DNA of 6,943 nt, taken from contig JAEOTJ010000337.1 of NCBI GenBank assembly GCA_016839905.1, positions 1 through 6,943 of the forward strand. The letters run 5' to 3'. The notes beneath the pieces are model-generated. The model saw only the letters and a list, made by a program, of their open reading frames with translations, was not told where the DNA came from and made no database searches. This document shows, piece by piece, positions 1-5,779 of the stretch. The position numbers and the translations under genes were made by a program. Position 1 is the stretch's first letter. The number at the start of each line of letters is the position of its first letter. The stretch comes from Promethearchaeota archaeon. Lineage in GTDB: Archaea; Asgardarchaeota; Lokiarchaeia; Sigynarchaeales; SOKP01.

Positions 1-1
1 G

Positions 2-82
2 GAGTTAATGGATTTAATAGTTAAAAAAGGGGATAATGTTTTTTTAAAGGAATTAAGAAGTTTTTACTTAAAAAAGATTTAA
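2..82 (+). CDS. C-terminal end of an unidentified gene (cut by the left edge)
   Basis: An open frame enters from the left edge and stops at TAA (80-82), giving about 26 residues that end in LKELRSFYLKKI. The other two plus frames close within about 25 bases. The tail is rich in Lys and Leu and looks like an amphipathic C-terminal helix, but it is too short to assign to a family. It lies 36 nt upstream of the Roadblock gene on the same strand, so the two may be co-transcribed. This could be a chance open frame. I give no function. Confidence 0.45.
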   Translation, partial: ELMDLIVKKGDNVFLKELRSFYLKKI

Positions 83-109
83 ATTTTGAAATATGTATTA
101 ATATAATAA

Positions 110-114
110 GTGAG
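110..114 (+). promoter_or_regulatory. Ribosome binding site for the Roadblock gene
   Basis: GTGAG matches the GTGA core of the archaeal Shine-Dalgarno consensus GGAGGTGAT and lies 4 nt before ATG 119. The same bases offer a longer GTG start at 110. Reading them as a binding site favours ATG 119 as the true start. Confidence 0.45.
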
Positions 115-118
115 TAAA

Positions 119-535
119 ATGGAAAATAACCCAGAAATAAAAATTGATCCGGAAATTTTAGCCGATTTAATGCGAGCATTAGAAGCACTTGAAAGTTCTA
201 CAGACTTGGAAGGATCTGCAATTGTCTCAAAAACAGGATTAAGAATCGCCAGTTCTGAAACTGCGAATGTAGCTGCAGATATTTATTCTGCAAGTCCCGC
301 CACATTAATCTCACTTGGTGAAAAGATTAGTGAAGGGCTAAAGCAAGGAGAATTAAAAGATATTGTTATCCGAGGGGCACAAGGTTATACAATAATAATG
401 GTTGGTCAATCAAATTTCATGCTATTTACAAACTGCAAAACATCATTTAGATTAGCCTATTATATCAATAAAATAAGCAAAGCGTTTAAAATAATAGAAC
501 CTGTTTTAAATCAAATTTACACACCAGGAACCTGA
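119..535 (+). CDS. Roadblock/LC7 domain protein (stand-alone)
   Basis: A 138-residue protein with the compact layout of the Roadblock/LC7/MglB superfamily. There is an N-terminal helix (about 11-27), a beta pair (EGSAIVSKTGLRIASS, 31-46), a central helix (about 58-76), three strands (DIVIRGAQGYTIIMVG at 81-96, then NFMLFTNC at 99-106) and a C-terminal helix (about 110-131). No signal peptide or membrane segment is visible. In this superfamily such proteins dimerise and serve as GAPs or scaffolds for small GTPases (MglB for MglA, Ragulator subunits for Rag GTPases). Asgard archaea carry many copies alongside expanded small GTPases. No GTPase gene lies in the window, so its partner is unknown. 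ATG 119 is preferred over GTG 110 because GTGAG then serves as its Shine-Dalgarno site. It converges on the cobamide operon, and nothing links it to that pathway. The fold call is fairly secure, the cellular role open. Confidence 0.8.
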   Translation: MENNPEIKIDPEILADLMRALEALESSTDLEGSAIVSKTGLRIASSETANVAADIYSASPATLISLGEKISEGLKQGELKDIVIRGAQGYTIIMVGQSNFMLFTNCKTSFRLAYYINKISKAFKIIEPVLNQIYTPGT

Positions 536-569
536 TTTTATTCTTAAAAATTTAATTTTTAATTAAAAA
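536..569. terminator. Palindromic AT-rich element between convergent genes, possible bidirectional terminator
   Basis: The gap between the convergent Roadblock and cobY genes holds two overlapping perfect palindromes. One is AAAAATTTAATTTTT (546-560) and the other TTTTTAATTAAAAA (556-569), and they share the central T5. The second runs over the cobY stop codon. Each strand has T-rich runs just past its stop, the usual form of archaeal intrinsic termination signals. Because the element is symmetric it could end transcription from both sides. In DNA this AT-rich such short palindromes are also expected by chance, so confidence is moderate to low. Confidence 0.4.
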
Positions 570-1216
570 TCTTCCTTAGGTTTTCCAAAAAGCTTAATTA
601 ATTTAGTAAAATCATCGATAGAATTAATATTATGTAATAATTCTGCCCTTTCAGTCATATAAATGGTCTGTTCGATTTCTTTTTGATTATCTATCATATG
701 ACCATCAATTATATTAATACCTAATGGAACTAATTTTTTTTTTCCATCTTCTGACTTGAATATAATTGTTGGAGTTAAGCCATATTTATTAAAGAGATTA
801 ATATCAGCCATTACGGCTAGAGCAGGTTTATTTAATATGAAATAATTTTCAATGATATCATCGATAATTTCTGGTTTAATTAATGGAATATCGGCAGCTA
901 TCATTATTGTTATCCCAAGTTTCATTTTATTTGTAATAAATAATAAATCAGAGTGGAAATCTACACCTGGAGTTTCAATTAATTCAATTGATTCAATATT
1001 TGCAGCAATATAAGATTTTGTTTGAGGCGTGGATGGAGAGACCGCAATAATTAGTCGATTTATATTTTTTGAAGCTTTTATAGCATCAATAACATGTTCA
1101 ATTAGATATTTCTCTCCAAGTGGAAGTAATAATTTTTCTTGATATTTAGATTTGATTTTATTAAAATCAAATCTTGTTCCTTTTCCTCCTGCCATTAATA
1201 TTGCTGGGATTTGCAT
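563..1216 (-). CDS. cobY: CobY-type GTP:adenosylcobinamide-phosphate guanylyltransferase
   Basis: A 217-residue cytosolic protein. CobY transfers GMP from GTP to adenosylcobinamide phosphate, giving adenosylcobinamide-GDP, the substrate of CobS. It replaces bacterial CobU in archaea but lacks CobU's kinase activity. The nucleotide-binding signature MAGGKGTR is at 8-15, followed by EKLLLPLG (27-34), VSPSTPQT (59-66), AADIPLI (107-113) and VPLGINIIDG (163-172). These line up with the Methanocaldococcus CobY sequence as I recall it (MAGGKGTR, SPNTPKT, GLVPAGINV). Length is close to the family's usual 190-210 residues. Two oddities are visible. The loop between TR and EK has 11 residues (16-26) where I recall about 4, and the usual EKPL reads EKLL. 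The start at ATG 1216 is needed to keep the first beta strand, but no clear Shine-Dalgarno site precedes it. It is the last gene of the operon, 24 nt after cobS. Confidence 0.88.
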   Translation of the reverse strand: MQIPAILMAGGKGTRFDFNKIKSKYQEKLLLPLGEKYLIEHVIDAIKASKNINRLIIAVSPSTPQTKSYIAANIESIELIETPGVDFHSDLLFITNKMKLGITIMIAADIPLIKPEIIDDIIENYFILNKPALAVMADINLFNKYGLTPTIIFKSEDGKKKLVPLGINIIDGHMIDNQKEIEQTIYMTERAELLHNINSIDDFTKLIKLFGKPKEDF

Positions 1217-1240
1217 TTTTTACTATATTATGTGATGAAT

Positions 1241-2092
1241 TTAGATATAAATTAATGAACTAAAAATTAATAATAAAATTAATAAAACTAATCGTGTAAT
1301 TTCATTTAAAGCCCCTAGACAATCACCTGTAAGACCATTAAAATTATGATTGGATAATCTTAATACAATTAATAAAGGAAATAATGTGCCGATCAAGAAA
1401 ACAATCAATACTATTACCACTTGTGTTATATTTAATAATGAGAGATTATTTACTTGAAGGAATATCATCCTAAGAAATGAGATATCGTTATAGATAGAAT
1501 TAAAGATATTTAAAATGAATAATGTTAATAAGATTAATGTTATCGATAAGATTAAAGAAAAAATCATATGTTTTTTTGTATTTAAACGAATGAAAGGATC
1601 TGCCATTTTAGTATTAGCTGATTTACCTACAGAACAGGCTGCAACCATTCCAAATTTCGCACCAATTTCACTCAAAATTAAGGCAAGTATTATATAATCC
1701 ATCGAATAGGATATGGCTATTCCTGTTAATGATAAAATAATCATTCCCAAAATAAATCCTCCCGTCCCGATAGCAGTGTCGTGCATTACCTTGATCTTTC
1801 TTTCTGGGGGACCTATTACCATTAAACCATCTCCAAAGTCAATTAAACCATCTATATGATGCCCTCCTGTCATTAATAATAAAAGCCCTAAAATAATAAA
1901 CCCTACAAGTAAAAATGGGAGAAATTTTAATAAGATTAAACTAATAAAGCCACTAATCAAACCCAAAATGAACCCTACGAGTGGAAATAACCAAATTTTT
2001 GGTGCTACATCCTCATTAATATTTACTTCCTTCCCTACAGGAAATCTAGTTAAAAAAGAAAAACAACTTTTAATATCTTTTAAGATTGACAA
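1241..2092 (-). CDS. cobS: Adenosylcobinamide-GDP ribazoletransferase (cobalamin 5'-phosphate synthase)
   Basis: An integral membrane protein of 283 residues. CobS condenses adenosylcobinamide-GDP with alpha-ribazole 5'-phosphate (or another lower-ligand nucleotide) and releases GMP, which completes the nucleotide loop. Family signatures in order are FLTRFPV (13-19), the acidic motif GGHHIDGLIDFGDGL (76-90), HDTAIGTGG (104-112) and NGLTGDCLGALNEITR (252-267). Hydrophobic segments lie around 36-75, 114-125, 132-142, 176-198, 226-245 and 266-283. The usual MKDS of the third motif reads MHDT here, a change I would not treat as inactivating. The TTG start (2092) is supported by a Shine-Dalgarno-like GTGAT 5 nt upstream and by the normal 12-residue distance to FLTR. 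The start lies inside cbiZ with a 13-nt overlap, which implies translational coupling. The short plus-strand frame at 1515-1697 is its antisense shadow. Confidence 0.93.
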   Translation of the reverse strand: MSILKDIKSCFSFLTRFPVGKEVNINEDVAPKIWLFPLVGFILGLISGFISLILLKFLPFLLVGFIILGLLLLMTGGHHIDGLIDFGDGLMVIGPPERKIKVMHDTAIGTGGFILGMIILSLTGIAISYSMDYIILALILSEIGAKFGMVAACSVGKSANTKMADPFIRLNTKKHMIFSLILSITLILLTLFILNIFNSIYNDISFLRMIFLQVNNLSLLNITQVVIVLIVFLIGTLFPLLIVLRLSNHNFNGLTGDCLGALNEITRLVLLILLLIFSSLIYI

Positions 2093-2790
2093 TTCTTATC
2101 ACTCACTTCTTTTTTTAAAGCTATATTAAGTGTTTTGAACACAGTTTGCCCGATAGACTGTCCAAATCTAGTAGCATGCCCAGACCATTCTATTAATTGT
2201 CTTTTTCCAGTAGAACCAATAACTATTGTATCTGTGGAAGTTCCTGTAGCAAGTCTTCCATCATTCATTCGCACTCCAAGTTTATTTAGGAGATATGTTT
2301 TTGCTTCAGTTATAACAATGAATAGATTAACCATTGCATGCTCAGTTATTTTACCATTTATAAGTAAAATGATATTTATTGTACCAGGTTTAATGGTTTC
2401 ATTAAAATTATTCTCAATAATATTCGGAACCTCAATTAGAGGAGCACATTTATTTGTAAGACCTGCTGTTAAAATGATTGTATAATCGATATCATCAATT
2501 CTTTCATTAAATATTACCGCATCATCCATTTCTACAGCAGTTAATAATCCAATCATAGAATTAGATAATTTATATTTATTTTTTACAGGTTTTAGCACTT
2601 CATTAAGATTAACATGGTCAAAATCTAATGGAACGTGGTGATTTACAATAGAATCGGACTGCTTGCGTCCACCATTTATGGCAGCATTACTTAAACATTC
2701 TAATTTATTTTTAGAAATAATAACAATATCTTCCTTGTTGATATTTATTTCTATATCAGGAACATTTGTTTTATGACTTTTTACATTCAT
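2080..2790 (-). CDS. cbiZ: Adenosylcobinamide amidohydrolase (CbiZ)
   Basis: A soluble protein of 236 residues. CbiZ hydrolyses the amide between the corrin ring and aminopropanol of scavenged adenosylcobinamide, giving adenosylcobyric acid. CbiB can rebuild that product with the cell's own side chain. It is the archaeal route of cobinamide salvage, also found in a few bacteria that remodel cobamides. Conserved blocks are SNAAINGG (34-41), GLLTAVEM (81-88), TAGLTNKCAP (108-117), KPGTINIILLING (134-146), ITEAKT (160-165) and ATGTSTDTIVI (181-191), with WSGHATRFG near the C-terminus (202-210). The frame also allows TTG 2802 or GTG 2799, but ATG 2790 is preferred because GGTG lies 6 nt before it. 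It starts 15 nt after cbiB and its last codons overlap cobS by 13 nt. Its placement between cbiB and cobS fits the salvage role. The plus-strand frame at 2135-2485 is a shadow. Confidence 0.9.
   Translation of the reverse strand: MNVKSHKTNVPDIEININKEDIVIISKNKLECLSNAAINGGRKQSDSIVNHHVPLDFDHVNLNEVLKPVKNKYKLSNSMIGLLTAVEMDDAVIFNERIDDIDYTIILTAGLTNKCAPLIEVPNIIENNFNETIKPGTINIILLINGKITEHAMVNLFIVITEAKTYLLNKLGVRMNDGRLATGTSTDTIVIGSTGKRQLIEWSGHATRFGQSIGQTVFKTLNIALKKEVSDKNCQS
2098..2106 (-). promoter_or_regulatory. Ribosome binding site for cobS inside the end of cbiZ
   Basis: On the minus strand this reads GTGAGTGAT. Its GTGAT half matches the consensus GGAGGTGAT and sits 5 nt before the TTG start of cobS. 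It decides that start and shows that ribosomes finishing cbiZ can begin cobS without leaving the mRNA. Confidence 0.55.
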
Positions 2791-2796
2791 TTTATA

Positions 2797-2800
2797 CACC
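2797..2800 (-). promoter_or_regulatory. Ribosome binding site for cbiZ
   Basis: GGTG on the minus strand, 6 nt before ATG 2790, within the short cbiB-cbiZ gap. Upstream TTG and GTG codons overlap this motif, so it favours ATG 2790 as the cbiZ start. Confidence 0.45.
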
Positions 2801-2805
2801 AATTA

Positions 2806-3882
2806 TTAGATAATAATTAAAAAAACGATTAGAATTATTACTAGTGAGAGAAAAAAAATAAATAAATAAACTGTCAACAGAATTATTCGATAAGCAGTTT
2901 TTATATCCTTTGGCACAAGAGCACGATTAGGAACACCCAATTTATAATTTTCTTTCTTTTCAAGTTGGACATTTAATAAACCTGCCATTGTACCCATTGT
3001 CCATCCGGCATTCACACTCTCAGTATTTTTTCTATCTGATTTTAAGATGTGCATAGCTTCTTTAACATCTTTTTTCATTATCTTTCCTGCCAATAACATG
3101 AATAGGACTGTAAGACGGGTCGGTATATAATTTGAAAAATCATCCATTCTTGCTGAAAACCATCCAATATTGATGTGTTCTGAATCTTTATATCCCACAA
3201 TACTATCAGCTGTATTAATAATCCGGAACATATAGGCAGAAGGTATTCCTAAAAATAACCATAAAACATTAGAATGGATATATGTAAAAACTAATATTCC
3301 AAATAAATTTCCAATTAAAAAAAACCAAAAAACACTAATAACAGAGTCAGTTGAGCTTTCAGCAATGCATTCTACGGTAGCAGATATAATGTATGGTTCT
3401 TCGAGCGATTCGGTGTCCCTTCTGACGATTAATGAAAGATCTGAACGGGCAGATTCTAAATCACCTTGATTTAGAGATTCACCAATAGTTTTAGTTGAAT
3501 CACCTAAATTTTTTATTGCGAATGACCATTTTAAAATAAAGCCCATTACTAGACAATAAATCAAGATATTAACCAAACTAAGGTTATTCCAATTGTTAGG
3601 ATCCCAAATATTCCAAATCCACCAGAAAATGATTTGAAATAAAAATATTGGTGTTAGAAAAATTAAAAATACGGTTATTAAAAAAATAATCCCTAATAAT
3701 TTATCTATTGTTGGCTTATTTGTCCTTAATTTGTTTTTTAAGCCACTGATAGTTTGCCCGATCAGCATTACAGGATGATATTTCCAGTGAGGATCTCCCA
3801 TTATAGCATCAATTAATAAGGAAAAAATGAGAATTAATAGCATTATAACAAGGAAGTTATCTATAAATATCGAGAAATCCAT
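2806..3882 (-). CDS. cbiB: Adenosylcobinamide-phosphate synthase CbiB
   Basis: A 358-residue membrane protein (called CobD in the Pseudomonas naming scheme). It uses ATP to join adenosylcobyric acid with aminopropanol phosphate, the CobD product, giving adenosylcobinamide phosphate. It also accepts cobyric acid released by CbiZ. Family motifs in order are GDPHWKYHPV (29-38), VRRDTESL (153-160), ATVECIAESSTDS (168-180), NTADSIVGYK (223-232), ARMDDFSNYIPTRLT (244-258) and SVNAGWTMGTMAG (289-301). Hydrophobic segments are at about 11-28, 63-90, 105-118, 181-215, 254-267 and 334-358. Length is typical or slightly long, because of a hydrophobic C-terminal tail. Some positions differ from the common family pattern as I recall it, for example SVNAG for SPNAG and no proline after the TDS block. 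ATG 3882 follows a perfect AGGAGG. The gene starts 9 nt after the cbiP stop and ends 15 nt before cbiZ. Confidence 0.93.
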   Translation of the reverse strand: MDFSIFIDNFLVIMLLILIFSLLIDAIMGDPHWKYHPVMLIGQTISGLKNKLRTNKPTIDKLLGIIFLITVFLIFLTPIFLFQIIFWWIWNIWDPNNWNNLSLVNILIYCLVMGFILKWSFAIKNLGDSTKTIGESLNQGDLESARSDLSLIVRRDTESLEEPYIISATVECIAESSTDSVISVFWFFLIGNLFGILVFTYIHSNVLWLFLGIPSAYMFRIINTADSIVGYKDSEHINIGWFSARMDDFSNYIPTRLTVLFMLLAGKIMKKDVKEAMHILKSDRKNTESVNAGWTMGTMAGLLNVQLEKKENYKLGVPNRALVPKDIKTAYRIILLTVYLFIFFLSLVIILIVFLIII

Positions 3883-3887
3883 TTTAT

Positions 3888-3893
3888 CCTCCT
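3888..3893 (-). promoter_or_regulatory. Strong ribosome binding site for cbiB
   Basis: A perfect AGGAGG on the minus strand, 5 nt before the cbiB ATG. It overlaps the TAG stop codon of cbiP (3892-3894). It is one of the two strongest such sites in the window, the other being the GGAGGT ahead of cobD. Confidence 0.75.
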
Positions 3894-5412
3894 ATAACTC
3901 TAATAAATTCATTATTTCATTGAAATTTATATTTTCTTTAACTACTTTTGCAAATTTTTGTATATTTTCTTCAATTATTTCTTGAAGGCCTCGCTTTTTA
4001 CCGGTCGGTTTTTCTAGGTTTTTTTTAGAATAAAGAAATTTTATAAATTTATTTCTAAAATCGTCATTATCCCAGAATCCATGAATAAAGGTACCAAACA
4101 CATTATTTTGTTTATTCATTGCGCCCATAAGGCTTTGTTGTGCATCTAATGACCCTTTAGTGACCTTTAATAAAGGAATAGCATTTTCTTTAGGGGTTAT
4201 TTTTCCCATATGAATCTCATAACCCTCGATTAGATATCCATTGAATTCAGGAATACCAATGATTTCTGCTTGAACTTGTCTTGTAATTTTATTGTATGAT
4301 AGAAACTCGGTTTGAATGGGTAAAAAGCCTAAACCTTCATAAGTAGAATTTACATCTCCCTCAATACCCTTATCTATAATAGTATCACCTAGGATTTGAT
4401 AACCTCCACAAATCCCTACAATTAAATAACCTTTCTCTTTTAAAAAATCTAATTTTGAAGAAAATCCACTTTCTTTTAACCATAACAAGTCTTTTATTGT
4501 ATTCTTTGTACCAGGAATTATTATTAAATCTGCATTATCTAATTCATATGGTTCATTTATATATGATACTTTAACTCCGGGTTCCCAATTTAATGCTTCA
4601 TAGTCTGTAAAATTCGATATTCGTGGTAATCTAATGACTTTTATTTCTATAATACCTTCTTGTTCATTATTCTCTAAAGAAAGTGAGTCTTCAGCAGGTA
4701 ATTTTAAATCTTGGATATAGGGTATTACACCTAAACATTTTATTCCAATTAAATCCTCTAATTGCTTAATTCCTGGCATTAATATTTTTAAATCTCCCCG
4801 AAATTTATTAATTATAAAGAATTTAATTAATTCCTGCTTTTCTGGCTTTAATAATTTTATTGTCCCATAAATGTGTGCAAAAACGCCTCCCCGATCGATA
4901 TCAGCAACTAATATCACAGGAATATTATCTAATTTTGCAACAAACATATTTGCAATATCTCCATCAACTAGATTAATTTCAGCAGGACTCCCAGCACCCT
5001 CAATTACAATAATATCATTTTTTTTTTGTAATTTAAATAAGGAATTCTTTACATGGGGGATTAGTTTAGGGATGAATTTCCTATAGTAATTCTTAACATG
5101 ATAATCGGCATAGGGTTTTCCCATTAGAATTATCTGGGATGATGCGTTTCCTTTAGGTTTTAATAAGACAGGATTATGTTCCGCAATAGGTTTGGTTCTT
5201 GCTGCCATTGCTTGCAGGACTTGTGACCGGGCAATCTCAGCACCTTCTTCATTAACATAAGAATTTAATGACATATTTTGTGACTTAAAAGGTGCGACTT
5301 TATAGCCCATATCGCTAAAAATTCTGCAGAAAGCCGCTACTAACAATGATTTTCCTGCGTGTGAGGTCGTACCCTGAATCATTAAAGTTTTACTAGGAAA
5401 ATCAATCACCAT
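3892..5412 (-). CDS. cbiP: Adenosylcobyric acid synthase (glutamine-hydrolysing), CbiP/CobQ
   Basis: A 506-residue cytosolic amidotransferase, the usual family length. It amidates carboxylates b, d, e and g of adenosylcobyrinic acid a,c-diamide, using ATP and glutamine, to give adenosylcobyric acid. The N-terminal synthetase domain has MIQGTTSHAGKS (11-22, modified P-loop), KSQNMSLNS (43-51), EGAGSPAEINL (138-148), DIDRGGVFA (171-179), NKFRGD (202-207) and LPAEDSL (238-244). The C-terminal glutaminase domain has IIPGTKNT (298-305), GICGGYQILG (333-342) with nucleophile Cys335, and YEIHMG (398-403). GTFIHG (440-445) supplies His444 of the catalytic triad. All expected catalytic residues are present. 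ATG 5412 leaves the normal short lead before the P-loop. It overlaps the preceding cysteine-rich gene by 11 nt and has no Shine-Dalgarno site of its own, so translation is probably coupled. The codons for Lys130-Lys131 sit in a run of ten A. The plus frame at 4871-5086 is a shadow. Confidence 0.96.
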   Translation of the reverse strand: MVIDFPSKTLMIQGTTSHAGKSLLVAAFCRIFSDMGYKVAPFKSQNMSLNSYVNEEGAEIARSQVLQAMAARTKPIAEHNPVLLKPKGNASSQIILMGKPYADYHVKNYYRKFIPKLIPHVKNSLFKLQKKNDIIVIEGAGSPAEINLVDGDIANMFVAKLDNIPVILVADIDRGGVFAHIYGTIKLLKPEKQELIKFFIINKFRGDLKILMPGIKQLEDLIGIKCLGVIPYIQDLKLPAEDSLSLENNEQEGIIEIKVIRLPRISNFTDYEALNWEPGVKVSYINEPYELDNADLIIIPGTKNTIKDLLWLKESGFSSKLDFLKEKGYLIVGICGGYQILGDTIIDKGIEGDVNSTYEGLGFLPIQTEFLSYNKITRQVQAEIIGIPEFNGYLIEGYEIHMGKITPKENAIPLLKVTKGSLDAQQSLMGAMNKQNNVFGTFIHGFWDNDDFRNKFIKFLYSKKNLEKPTGKKRGLQEIIEENIQKFAKVVKENINFNEIMNLLEL

Positions 5413-5752
5413 ATTGGCTTAATATTTTGGTCCTTAGTTTATTTAAGTCTTCTTTTGAGATTGAGTTAAAATCCGAGTTTAATTCGATCAATCCCTCAAG
5501 AATCTTTTTGGCATTTAAAGTTTTATGAGTAAATATGCAAGATGAGCAGGCCCAAACAGGTTTTCCCGTCCTATCACTAATTTTCTCGAAACCACCAGTA
5601 TCTTTTTTATTACAAGGGTAAAATGGACAATAGCAAAAAGTACAATCTTCTAAACCATCATGGCAAGGTAAATATTCACATTCTTGGTCTAAACCTTTGG
5701 TTTTATTCTTTTTCATTGCTTTATTTATTAGAACTCGTCCTTTTTCATGCAT
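5402..5752 (-). CDS. Cysteine-rich small-domain protein (cobamide-operon associated, putative metal binder)
   Basis: A 116-residue protein with eight cysteines, at 25, 30, 37, 40, 42, 47, 69 and 72, plus His31 and His76. The core reads CEYLPCHDGLEDCTFCYCP (25-43), the signature of the cysteine-rich small domain family (Pfam PF04071, named from memory). The pattern suggests a bound metal, either zinc or an iron-sulphur cluster. The C-terminal part (79-116) is charged and helical. In Methanosarcina mazei a domain of similar size and with a metal-binding motif forms the C-terminal extension of CobD. As I recall, that bifunctional enzyme has L-threonine kinase and decarboxylase activity, and removing the extension lowers both. 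Here it is a separate gene 27 nt downstream of cobD, overlapping cbiP by 11 nt. I infer a partner or regulator of CobD, but its function is not proven. ATG 5752 has AAGGG only 2 nt upstream, so Met13 (5716) is an alternative start. Confidence 0.85.
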   Translation of the reverse strand: MHEKGRVLINKAMKKNKTKGLDQECEYLPCHDGLEDCTFCYCPFYPCNKKDTGGFEKISDRTGKPVWACSSCIFTHKTLNAKKILEGLIELNSDFNSISKEDLNKLRTKILSQYGD

Positions 5753-5779
5753 TTCCCTTCAACTCTAATTGAATTTTAT

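Noticed and set aside
83..109. TATA-like sequence upstream of the Roadblock gene
   Set aside because: ATATGTATTAATATA resembles an archaeal TATA box, but it is too close to the start for normal spacing with a ribosome binding site. Such strings are common in this base composition.
1217..1240. Internal promoter before cobY
   Set aside because: The 24-nt gap is AT-rich with a vague TATA-like stretch and no Shine-Dalgarno site. It is too short for a full promoter plus leader and no different from background here.
1515..1697. Plus-strand open frame of 60 codons
   Set aside because: It lies wholly antisense to cobS, whose motifs are clear, and its product resembles no family.
2135..2485. Plus-strand open frame of 116 codons
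   Set aside because: It is antisense to conserved CbiZ motifs. The composition looks like a mirrored coding frame, and there is no supporting motif.
4871..5086. Plus-strand open frame of 71 codons
   Set aside because: It is antisense to the conserved CbiP motifs EGAGSPAEINL and DIDRGGVFA, which explains its Ser/Ile-rich translation.
5753..5779. Possible cobalamin riboswitch or promoter between cobD and the cysteine-rich gene
   Set aside because: The gap is only 27 nt and has no B12-box-like sequence. Cobalamin riboswitches are essentially bacterial, and every other gap in the operon is also too short.
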